Positions 1 through 6,339 of a stretch of 9,774 nucleotides of DNA are shown piece after piece; positions within the stretch are counted from its first letter, which is position 1; each line of letters opens with the position of its first letter. The notes under the pieces were generated by a model that was not told the DNA's origin, searched no databases, and saw only the letters and a program-made list of their open reading frames with translations. The stretch covers positions 1-9,774 of the forward strand of contig CAIMBV010000237.1 in NCBI GenBank assembly GCA_903839355.1. The letters are read 5' to 3'. The translations under genes were made by a program, and so were the position numbers. This DNA is from an uncultured Actinomycetes bacterium (GTDB lineage Bacteria; Actinomycetota; Actinomycetes; Nanopelagicales; Nanopelagicaceae).

Positions 1-106
1 ATAAGTAAGAAATTGTCAGGAGGGGAGAACCGTCTCCAAGAGATCTTCGTTACCAAATTGTTATTGATTTACGCCCCTTTTTAGCCCTTTTTTGCCTCCT
101 CGCACT

Positions 107-135
107 AGGACATAGCCCCTTCGTGCTCTTACACT
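107..135 (+). promoter_or_regulatory. Candidate promoter of the sugar-transport operon
   Basis: The 203 bases before the binding-protein gene contain no credible gene. A TANNNT-type -10 (TACACT, 130-135) lies 17 bases after a weak -35-like AGGACA (107-112). This would give a leader of about 60 bases with a good Shine-Dalgarno (AAGGA, 193-197) before the ATG. The ten bases CTTACACTTT (128-137) recur exactly before the permease gene. Upstream, 73-94 is a T-rich pyrimidine stretch made of two near-identical 11-mers, and 24-37 is a small hairpin (GGAGA/TCTCC). An 8-bp palindrome CCTTAAGG (189-196) overlaps the ribosome binding site. I recognise no LacI-type operator. The promoter call is inferred from motif matches only. 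Confidence 0.35.
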
Positions 136-203
136 TTACCCACACCGCGGGAATCAACCTTCATGGGGAGGTTGGACCGCGATAAACCCCTTAAGGAAAC
201 AAT

Positions 204-1550
204 ATGTCGATTAGCAAAAAAGGTTTGCTCGCTGGCGTAGCCACAGCAACCGTTGCGCTCGTTGCAACATTTGTTGCGCCTGCTGCATACGCTGGAACAT
301 CAGCGGCTGCTTGCGCAAACGTAGGTTCAGGTTATGCAGTTCAAAAGGGTAAGACAGTTGAAGTATTCACATCTGTAGTTGGCGATGAACTCACTCGCTA
401 TGCAGCTGCTTCAGCAGACTTCACCGCTTGCACAGGCATCAAGATCAACTGGAACGGTAGCGATCAATTCGAAGCTCAACTTCCAGTCCGTGTTGCTGGT
501 GGAACCGCTCCTGATCTCGCACTTGTTCCACAACCAGGTTTGATCGCACAGATGGTTGCTACAGGCAAGGCTGTTCCAGCTCCTGCAGCAGTTACAAACA
601 ACATCAACCGCTACTGGTCAAAGAGCTGGCGTAACCTTGGTTCCGTTAACGGCACCTTCTACGCAGCACCTAACTCAGCTAACTTGAAGTCATTGGTTTG
701 GTACTCACCAAAGCAATTCGCAAAGTATGGCTACACAGTCCCAACAACATGGGCACAGATGTTCACACAATCAGACAAGATGGCTGCAGCTGGTCAAACA
801 GCATGGTGCGGCGGTATCGGTTCTGGTGGAGCTACCGGATGGCCTGCAACTGACTGGCTTGAAGAGGTAGTTGTCCGCGAAGCTGGTGCAACTGTCTACA
901 ACAACTGGATCACACACAAGGTGAAGTTCTCAGATGCTCCAATCATCCACGCTATGAACACCGTGTGGAACTGGATGGGTAACAGCAAGTATGTTGGAAC
1001 AGTTTCAACAATTGCTACAACTTCATTCCAAGATGCTGTTACAGGTATCCCATCAGGTAAGTGCATGCAGCTACAACAAGCTTCATTCATCGCTGCAAGC
1101 TTGCCTGCCGGCTCAGTTGTTTCACCAACTGGCGATGCATGGGTTTACTACCTCCCAGGAATCAACCCAGCTGTGACAACACCTGTTGAGGGTGGCGGAG
1201 AGTTCTACCTCGCATTCAACAGCAATGCTGCTACACGCGAGGCACAGACCTACTTCTCAACACCACAATGGGCTATCAGCCGTATCAAGGCTGCTGGTGC
1301 AAACGGTGGTTGGTTGAGCGCTAACAGCGGCGTACCAGCTAGCACATACTCCAATCCTTTGGATGCTTTGTCAGCTAAGTACCTCGCAGATCCACACTCA
1401 ACCTTCGTATTCGATGCATCTGACGCTATGCCAGCTGCTATCGGAAACGGCGCAGAGTGGACTGGCTTTACTGATTGGTTCGCAAACGGCACGCCTGTGA
1501 AGACAGTTGCCGCGCGTATCGATGCAGCATGGCCGTCAGCAAGTAACTAA
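204..1550 (+). CDS. aglE: Alpha-glucoside ABC transporter, substrate-binding protein (AglE-like)
   Basis: Extracytoplasmic family 1 solute-binding protein of 448 residues that would deliver a sugar to the permeases encoded downstream. The N-terminus has a charged start (SKK), a hydrophobic stretch at about 8-24 and a likely signal peptidase I site after A28-Y29-A30. No lipobox is seen: the first cysteine is C37, in an AAAC context far from the hydrophobic core. The W201-C202-G-G segment followed by G207-x-x-ATGWPATDW (about 207-218) and the C287 region before QASF match my memory of AglE-type alpha-glucoside binding proteins, so substrates such as maltose, trehalose or sucrose are likely but not proven. 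The four cysteines (37, 76, 202, 287) could form two disulfides. The ATG has a clear AAGGA ribosome site. Codon use is biased (22 of 24 Asn are AAC; all Lys outside the signal peptide are AAG), which suggests high expression. A strong hairpin follows. Confidence 0.87.
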   Translation: MSISKKGLLAGVATATVALVATFVAPAAYAGTSAAACANVGSGYAVQKGKTVEVFTSVVGDELTRYAAASADFTACTGIKINWNGSDQFEAQLPVRVAGGTAPDLALVPQPGLIAQMVATGKAVPAPAAVTNNINRYWSKSWRNLGSVNGTFYAAPNSANLKSLVWYSPKQFAKYGYTVPTTWAQMFTQSDKMAAAGQTAWCGGIGSGGATGWPATDWLEEVVVREAGATVYNNWITHKVKFSDAPIIHAMNTVWNWMGNSKYVGTVSTIATTSFQDAVTGIPSGKCMQLQQASFIAASLPAGSVVSPTGDAWVYYLPGINPAVTTPVEGGGEFYLAFNSNAATREAQTYFSTPQWAISRIKAAGANGGWLSANSGVPASTYSNPLDALSAKYLADPHSTFVFDASDAMPAAIGNGAEWTGFTDWFANGTPVKTVAARIDAAWPSASN

Positions 1551-1578
1551 TTTATTAGTTAACTAGCACGTTTATGTA

Positions 1579-1614
1579 GGTAATGGCGGGGGCCAGTTAG
1601 CCCCCGCCATTACT
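1579..1614 (+). terminator. Intercistronic hairpin after the binding-protein gene
   Basis: A perfect 12-bp inverted repeat (TAATGGCGGGGG at 1581-1592, CCCCCGCCATTA at 1601-1612) encloses an 8-base loop. G1580-C1613 and a G-U pair at 1579/1614 extend it. The sequence after it is TATTTCG, a poor U-tract. It is therefore better read as a partial terminator or mRNA-stabilising element than as a full stop. In binding-protein operons, such hairpins usually let the binding protein be made in excess over the permeases. The palindromes AACTAA-N4-TTAGTT (1545-1560) and TAGTTAACTA (1556-1565) lie just before it. Confidence 0.75.
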
Positions 1615-1636
1615 ATTTCGCTTCAGTCAACTTAGC

Positions 1637-1646
1637 CTTACACTTT
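1637..1646 (+). promoter_or_regulatory. Repeated promoter-like element before the permease genes
   Basis: CTTACACTTT is an exact 10-base copy of the element at 128-137 before the binding-protein gene. It contains a TANNNT hexamer (TACACT, 1639-1644) and lies in the 64-base stretch between the intercistronic hairpin and the permease start. The hexamer 17 bases upstream, TTTCGC (1616-1621), is a weak -35. It may be a secondary promoter that supplies the permeases when the hairpin stops transcription. The repeat is seen; promoter activity is inferred. Confidence 0.3.
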
Positions 1647-1678
1647 GGTCCACCAGTTCTAATGATGAAAGAGAGCTT

Positions 1679-2659
1679 ATGTCTTCCTTTTGGAGCGATA
1701 ACCTTCCCAAGCTAGGACAGATGGTTACAGCGATTGCGATATTCCTTGCTGTCCTGGCGGTAATTTTCTTTATCGCAGGGCGTGCAAATGGAAAGAAGCA
1801 ACGCCCTATTGCAATCCTTGTATTCCTAGGACCCGCTCTTCTCTTGGTTGTTGTTGGTCTGCTCGGCCCTGCGATTCGTACCCTCATTCTTAGTTTCAAA
1901 GGCTCGGCCTCTCACCACTGGGTAGGATTTAGCAACTATCACTGGCTCTTCACTGATCCGAGTGAACGTATCGTGCTTCGCAATACGGTCTTTTGGATTC
2001 TCTTTACTCCAATCATTACAACCGGAATCGGCCTGTTGCTGGCAGTTCTTCTCGATCGCATGCGACGCGAATCAGTAGCAAAATCTCTCATCTTCATGCC
2101 TATGGCGATCTCTTTTGTTGGGGCATCTATCGTATGGGAATTTATTTACAAGTTCGCAAACGCAAACCAACCTCAAGTTGGTCTCATGTCATCTATCGCT
2201 CATCACTTAGGATTTCAACCGCCCAACTGGCTTCTGACACAGCCACTCAACACCTTCTTGCTTATGGTTGTATTTGTCTGGTCGCAGACCGGATTCGCCA
2301 TGGTGATTCTCTCTGCCGCAATCAAGGCAGTCCCTGCTGACGTCATGGAGGCTTCAGCTTTGGATGGTGCTCATGGTTGGAAGTTATTCCGTGGAGTTAC
2401 TTTCCCAATGGTTCGTTCTACATTCATTGTGGTGCTTGCAACGATGGTTGTATCGACCCTCAAACTCTTCGATATTGTCCGCGCATCTACCGGTGGAAAT
2501 TTTGGTACCTCGGTTCTTGCCAACGAGATGTATTCCGAAACATTTATTCGATACGACGCGGGGCGTGGAGCCGCAATGGCAATTGTGCTCTTCCTGCTCG
2601 TAATTCCAGTCTTGGTTTATAACATCATCAATCTACGTCGGGAGCGTGCAATCGCATGA
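1679..2659 (+). CDS. aglF: Alpha-glucoside ABC transporter, permease (AglF-like)
   Basis: Inner-membrane subunit of 326 residues, MalF/AglF type (binding-protein-dependent transport system inner-membrane component). Hydrophobic segments lie at about 15-33, 45-72, 104-124, 135-157, 191-213, 246-265 and 298-318. The first is an extra N-terminal helix, as in MalF-like subunits. The EAA loop that contacts the ATPase is clear: E224-A-S-A-L-D-G230 with the P243 that closes the motif. The late segment G273-NFGTSVLANEMY fits AglF-type proteins as I remember them. The start follows an AGAGAG purine run (1670-1675). The two ATGs just upstream (1662, 1665) are out of frame. The stop overlaps the next gene's start (ATGA), so the two permeases are translationally coupled and presumably form a heterodimer. 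Confidence 0.88.
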   Translation: MSSFWSDNLPKLGQMVTAIAIFLAVLAVIFFIAGRANGKKQRPIAILVFLGPALLLVVVGLLGPAIRTLILSFKGSASHHWVGFSNYHWLFTDPSERIVLRNTVFWILFTPIITTGIGLLLAVLLDRMRRESVAKSLIFMPMAISFVGASIVWEFIYKFANANQPQVGLMSSIAHHLGFQPPNWLLTQPLNTFLLMVVFVWSQTGFAMVILSAAIKAVPADVMEASALDGAHGWKLFRGVTFPMVRSTFIVVLATMVVSTLKLFDIVRASTGGNFGTSVLANEMYSETFIRYDAGRGAAMAIVLFLLVIPVLVYNIINLRRERAIA

Positions 2660-3609
2660 GCATTTTAAATCGAAGTAAAGCTCCGAAGCTCGCCGAACAA
2701 AATGCTGGCCGCAAATTATTTGGCAGTCGTGGAGCGTCGATCACGGTGTGGACCCTGGCGATTCTTTGGACGATTCCAACCTTCGGACTATTTGCAACTT
2801 CTTTTAGACCTAAGGCAGATATCTCTGCTACCGGTTGGTGGGATCTTTTCATTCATCCGCACCTAACATTTGCTAATTACACTGCAATTTTTAGCACAAG
2901 TACTGTAAGTGGAATTCCAAACGGAATCTTCCCTTACATCATCAACTCTTTTGTGATCACAATTCCCGCCGTTATTTTCCCAATCACGATCGCCACGATG
3001 GCTGCTTACTGTCTGGCCTGGGTTAAGTTCCGCGGTAGCGATCTGATTTTTTATGGAATCTTTGCTCTCCAGATCGTCCCAATCCAATTAACACTCGTAC
3101 CACTTCTAAACCTGTTCCGTACTGGAGCAGATAGCGGTGCGCATATAGGTTCTCTCACTCTAATTCCTGGATTAAATATCGCTGGAAAATTTGCTGGTAT
3201 TTGGGTGCCGCACACAATGTTCGCGCTACCTCTTGCGATCTATTTGCTTCACAACTTCATCGCATCATTGCCTCGCGATTTGATGGAGGCAGCACACGTC
3301 GATGGGGCGAGCCACTTCACCGTCTTTCGTCGGATTGTGCTCCCGCTCTCTGTTCCCGCAATCGCTGCCTTCACCATCTTCCAATTCATGTGGGTATGGA
3401 ACGACCTGCTGGTCGCTCTGACCTTCACGGGAGGAACTGAAGGTATTGATCCACTCAACAACAAGTTGGCTGGACTCGCAGGCACATGGGGAAGTCACTG
3501 GGAGTTGCTCACCTCGAGCGCCTTCATCCAGATCTTGGTACCACTTGCCGTCTTCTTCGCGCTTCAGCGTTACTTTGTTCGCGGATTGCTAGCGGGTTCT
3601 GTTAAGTAA
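2656..3609 (+). CDS. aglG: Alpha-glucoside ABC transporter, permease (AglG-like)
   Basis: Second membrane subunit (317 residues), MalG/AglG type, partner of the upstream permease. A cytoplasmic N-terminus of about 28 residues is followed by hydrophobic segments at about 29-49, 95-123, 131-152, 182-203, 232-256 and 289-303. The EAA loop is E211-A-A-H-V-D-G217 ending in L229-P230, the contact site for the ATPase. Its ATG shares four bases with the end of the upstream gene. A weak GGGAG (2640-2644), 11 bases before the start, suggests translation depends on coupling. No ATP-binding subunit follows: the next gene is on the other strand, 8 bases on. The importer must therefore borrow an ATPase encoded elsewhere, as MsmK/AglK-dependent systems do. 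Confidence 0.88.
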   Translation: MSILNRSKAPKLAEQNAGRKLFGSRGASITVWTLAILWTIPTFGLFATSFRPKADISATGWWDLFIHPHLTFANYTAIFSTSTVSGIPNGIFPYIINSFVITIPAVIFPITIATMAAYCLAWVKFRGSDLIFYGIFALQIVPIQLTLVPLLNLFRTGADSGAHIGSLTLIPGLNIAGKFAGIWVPHTMFALPLAIYLLHNFIASLPRDLMEAAHVDGASHFTVFRRIVLPLSVPAIAAFTIFQFMWVWNDLLVALTFTGGTEGIDPLNNKLAGLAGTWGSHWELLTSSAFIQILVPLAVFFALQRYFVRGLLAGSVK

Positions 3610-3617
3610 TTAACTAA

Positions 3618-5228
3618 TTAACGCTGTAACCAGACGGTCGTGTTAGCTGCAATAGTTAACCGGCCGTCTTTTATTTCGTTGCCACTAGAGGATTCAAGCA
3701 ACAGTGAGGTACCGGAAACTGAAACCTCAACAGCTACATCACTTGTATTGACGACAACTTCAAGGCCAGGCTCTCGGGTGAAATGCATGACACCCTCGGG
3801 GGCATCAATCCAGGTTATGACTCCCTCACCACCAAGTGCTGGGTGAGAGTGGCGCAAAGTTAAGCTCTTTTTATAGAGCGCCAAACTACTCTCTGGATCG
3901 TGGGCTTCCACATCCATGCAGTATTGCGCCCAATCTTTTGGTTGAGGTAGCCATGGAGTACCGGTGCCATAGCCGTAATTAGGTAGTTTGGAATCCCATG
4001 GAATCGGGACGCGACATTCATCTCTACCTTTGTCGGTACCACCACTGCGAATAAATGCGGGGTCTTGGCGCGCTTCATCGGGTAGGTCGGCGCTTGGAAG
4101 GCCGAGCTCTTCACCTTGGTAAATGTAGATTCCTCCGGGCAGTGAGTGGATCAACATCGCAAGGGCTCGAGCTTTCTGTGCTCCGCCGATTCGAGTAACC
4201 ACTCGAGGAGTATCGTGATTGTTCAGCACCCATGTGGCAGGTGCATTTACATCAATCAACTCAGAGAGAGTGCGTTCGATACTTGCGCGCATCGCGGCGG
4301 CATCCCAACCCAACATCATGAAATTGAAGTTAAATACCTGATGGAGCTCATCGGCTCGTACGTAGCGGGCAGCGCGGCTCGAGGGGTAAACAAATGCCTC
4401 AGCGACTGTCATGCGATCACCGGGATACTCGTTGAGAACTTTGCGCCACTTGCGATAGACCTCATGAATTCCTTCACGATCAAAGAAGGGGACATCTGAG
4501 AGCAGCCCCGCACGCTCCTCCTCTGAGATATCAAGAAAATCTAGGCGCAAAGCATCGATCAAGCGCTCGGGATCTCGGTGATCGATCAAGAGGTTCTCTT
4601 TGACGGCGCCATGGGCGACATCGATACGAAAACCATCGACTCCAAGATCTAGCCAGAAGCGCAGGGTCTTTTCGAAGTCAGCCATAACGTCGGGGTTATC
4701 CCAATTGAGATCGGGCTGGCTCGAATCAAAGAGATGTAAATACCACTGACCATCTGCTGTGCGAGTCCAGGCAGGACCGCGGAAGATCGAGATCCAGTTA
4801 TTTGGAGGAATCTCGCCGTTCTCCCCACGACCATCGTAAAAGTGAAAACGAGAGCGTGCGGCTGATCCCTTAGGAGAGGTAAGGGCCTCTTGAAACCAGA
4901 TGTGCTCCGAGGAGAAATGATTAGGGACGATATCGGCAATAAATTTGATTCCGTGAGAGTGGGCCGCCTCTATCAACTTTTTGGCATCGGCCAGAGTTCC
5001 AAAGCGAGGATCCACATCGCGTGGATCAGAGACATCGTAACCACCATCTTTATTGGGAGATTTATAGAAGGGACTAAGCCAGATCGCATCAATACCTAGA
5101 TCTGCCAAGTAGGGAAGGCCAGCAATTACACCTTGTAGATCACCCTCGCCATCACCGTTGCTATCTCGAAAGGATCGCGGATAGACCTGATAAATCGCGG
5201 CATCTCGCCACCATGCGCTGGAATTCAT
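3618..5228 (-). CDS. aglA: Alpha-glucosidase, glycoside hydrolase family 13 (AglA-like)
   Basis: Cytoplasmic GH13 enzyme of 536 residues, near the usual length for alpha-glucosidase/oligo-1,6-glucosidase relatives, with no signal peptide. All core motifs are present: a DSNGDGEGD loop at D22-D30 (calcium-site-like), region I D99-IVPNH104, region II G199-FRID203 with nucleophile D203, region III E277 (acid/base) in TVAEAF, and region IV N337-H338-D339 (transition-state stabiliser). The residue after the nucleophile is Val204. In yeast-type enzymes Val here goes with alpha-1,4 and Thr with alpha-1,6 specificity, so maltose-like substrates are favoured, as an inference. The last ~80 residues form the C-terminal beta domain. 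AGGA seven bases before the ATG supports the start. It converges on the transporter genes and presumably hydrolyses the imported sugar. Trehalose- or sucrose-hydrolysing relatives cannot be excluded. Confidence 0.9.
   Translation of the reverse strand: MNSSAWWRDAAIYQVYPRSFRDSNGDGEGDLQGVIAGLPYLADLGIDAIWLSPFYKSPNKDGGYDVSDPRDVDPRFGTLADAKKLIEAAHSHGIKFIADIVPNHFSSEHIWFQEALTSPKGSAARSRFHFYDGRGENGEIPPNNWISIFRGPAWTRTADGQWYLHLFDSSQPDLNWDNPDVMADFEKTLRFWLDLGVDGFRIDVAHGAVKENLLIDHRDPERLIDALRLDFLDISEEERAGLLSDVPFFDREGIHEVYRKWRKVLNEYPGDRMTVAEAFVYPSSRAARYVRADELHQVFNFNFMMLGWDAAAMRASIERTLSELIDVNAPATWVLNNHDTPRVVTRIGGAQKARALAMLIHSLPGGIYIYQGEELGLPSADLPDEARQDPAFIRSGGTDKGRDECRVPIPWDSKLPNYGYGTGTPWLPQPKDWAQYCMDVEAHDPESSLALYKKSLTLRHSHPALGGEGVITWIDAPEGVMHFTREPGLEVVVNTSDVAVEVSVSGTSLLLESSSGNEIKDGRLTIAANTTVWLQR
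3632..3678 (+). terminator. Intrinsic terminator of the transporter operon, inside the opposing glucosidase gene
   Basis: AGACGGTCG (3632-3640) pairs with CGGCCGTCT (3661-3669) with one G-U pair (3638/3663). After a single bulged base, GTTA (3642-3645) also pairs with TAAC (3657-3660), giving a stem of about 13 pairs with an 11-base loop. TTTTATTTCG follows on the plus strand (from 3669). The polarity fits transcription leaving aglG, which ends 22 bases earlier. The whole element lies within the last 60 bases of the minus-strand alpha-glucosidase coding sequence. Confidence 0.65.
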
Positions 5229-5236
5229 GTGGCAAT

Positions 5237-5250
5237 CCTAGCGATCTAGG
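5237..5250. promoter_or_regulatory. Operator-like inverted repeat in the divergent promoter gap
   Basis: CCTAG-CGAT-CTAGG is a perfect 5-bp-arm dyad in the 43-bp gap between the divergent glucosidase and galT genes. It overlaps the glucosidase ribosome binding site, covers its predicted transcription start and occupies the -35 position for galT. A repressor there could control both genes. No regulator gene is in the window, and a 14-bp dyad may arise by chance. Confidence 0.35.
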
Positions 5251-5255
5251 TAGAT

Positions 5256-5285
5256 AGATTAAGATCACTTCATGACCTTTGTGAA
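5256..5285 (-). promoter_or_regulatory. Candidate promoter of the alpha-glucosidase gene
   Basis: On the minus strand, TTCACA (5280-5285, five of six bases of the -35 consensus) is followed after 18 bases by TAATCT (5256-5261, TANNNT type). Transcription would start near 5249, leaving a leader of about 20 bases with AGGA at 5236-5239. The -35 lies inside the first codons of galT, and the -10 overlaps the proposed galT -10 by two bases. Confidence 0.45.
5260..5272 (+). promoter_or_regulatory. Candidate leaderless promoter of galT
   Basis: TAAGAT (5260-5265) is a TANNNT -10 element. Six bases separate it from the A of the galT ATG at 5272, so the transcript would begin at the start codon. No Shine-Dalgarno sequence is visible before the ATG. 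The in-frame TAA at 5260-5262 rules out a longer protein. Leaderless mRNAs with this geometry are common in actinobacteria. No convincing -35 is seen. Confidence 0.45.
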
Positions 5286-6339
5286 GCGCACCGAACTTCA
5301 AATGTTCGATGGCCGACAAATTTTCTACTACGACCGAGAGCCCGTTGAACGCACAGCGGTCGATATCCGCCCTTTTGAACCACGCCCTCTCCCTGGAGAT
5401 ATGCGTCAAGATCTCCTAACTGGCGAGTGGATCGCGATGGCGGCGCATCGCCAAGGCAGAGCCTTCCTACCCCCAAAAGAGTTCTGCCCTCTCTGCCCCA
5501 CCAAGTCAGATTTTGGAACTGAGATTGCCGACTCAACATTCGAAGTCGTTGTCTTTGAAAATCGCTCGCCTTCGTTCTCTGCACCATCTGATCAATTACC
5601 TCCAGAGACAATTCAAGCTTCTGGGCGTTGTGAGGTAGTTGTTTTTTCAGATCATCATGAAGGAAGTTTCGGAAGCCTGGAAATAGCACAAATGCGTACT
5701 GTGCTCGCGGCATGGATAGATCGAACCCGCGAAATTTCCAAGTTGCCGTATGTTGAACAAGTCTTTGTCTTTGAAAACCGTGGCGAAGAAGTTGGAGTCA
5801 CTCTTAACCACCCACATGGACAGATCTACTCCTATCCATTTATTACTCCTCGTACGACAAAGATGTTCTCCGTTGCACAGGCACATTTTGACGAGACTGG
5901 TGTTCCACTGATTACTAGTGTCATTGAACGCGAATTCAAGGACCAGGTTCGCATCGTTGCAGAGAATGAACATTGGATCTCTTATGTGCCATTTGCCGCT
6001 CGTTATCCGTACGAGATCCACACTGCACCTAAGAAGTTTGTTCCAGATTTAGCAGCTCTCAGCGATGAGGTGGCAGATGCCTTTCCATCGATCGCAAAAG
6101 AGGTCTTACTCCGACTCGATGGAGTTTTTGGAATTCCTATGGCATACATTGCCGCATGGCATCAAGCGCCAGTGCGCACCGGGCGTGACGTTTTAGGATT
6201 GCATTGGCAGATCACGAGTATTCGCCGCGCTCCTGGAAAGCTCAAGTACTTAGCAGGTAGTGAATCCGCAATGGGGGCCTTCATCATGGATGTAAAGCCA
6301 GAGCAATCTGCTCAGCAGTTACGAGACGTTCAGCTCTAA
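5272..6339 (+). CDS. galT: Galactose-1-phosphate uridylyltransferase
   Basis: Leloir-pathway enzyme of the HIT superfamily (355 residues), which exchanges UMP between UDP-glucose and galactose-1-phosphate in the cytoplasm. The structural zinc pair C72-P-L-C75 is present, with H129 and H180 as likely further ligands. The catalytic motif is H180-P-H182-G-Q184, with H182 the nucleophile that carries UMP. The second domain has E249-I-H250-x-APKK and W296-H297. Where E. coli GalT has HxH (296/298, ligands of its iron site), this protein has H311-W-Q313, so that second metal site is probably altered. Motifs needed for catalysis are intact. The N-terminus (VKRTELQMFDGR) fits actinobacterial GalT, supporting the first ATG. 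galK and galE are not in the window. Its last 21 bases overlap the convergent ABC-F gene. Divergent orientation to the glucosidase hints at shared control. Confidence 0.93.
   Translation: MTFVKRTELQMFDGRQIFYYDREPVERTAVDIRPFEPRPLPGDMRQDLLTGEWIAMAAHRQGRAFLPPKEFCPLCPTKSDFGTEIADSTFEVVVFENRSPSFSAPSDQLPPETIQASGRCEVVVFSDHHEGSFGSLEIAQMRTVLAAWIDRTREISKLPYVEQVFVFENRGEEVGVTLNHPHGQIYSYPFITPRTTKMFSVAQAHFDETGVPLITSVIEREFKDQVRIVAENEHWISYVPFAARYPYEIHTAPKKFVPDLAALSDEVADAFPSIAKEVLLRLDGVFGIPMAYIAAWHQAPVRTGRDVLGLHWQITSIRRAPGKLKYLAGSESAMGAFIMDVKPEQSAQQLRDVQL

Noticed and set aside
24..37. Small hairpin GGAGA-ACCG-TCTCC as terminator of an upstream gene
   Set aside because: The stem is only five pairs, and the T-rich tract begins about 40 bases later, too far for intrinsic termination.
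3601..3614. GTTAAGTAATTAAC dyad as the glucosidase terminator
   Set aside because: The 5-pair AT-rich stem has no U-tract after it on the minus strand.
4146..4499. 117-residue plus-strand open frame inside the alpha-glucosidase gene
   Set aside because: It is antisense to the catalytic region, whose motifs are intact, and it has no supporting signals.
5270..5713. 147-residue open frame antisense to the 5' half of galT
   Set aside because: It lies opposite a gene with full GalT motifs, its protein shows no recognisable domain or hydrophobic pattern, and it has no ribosome site. It is a shadow frame.
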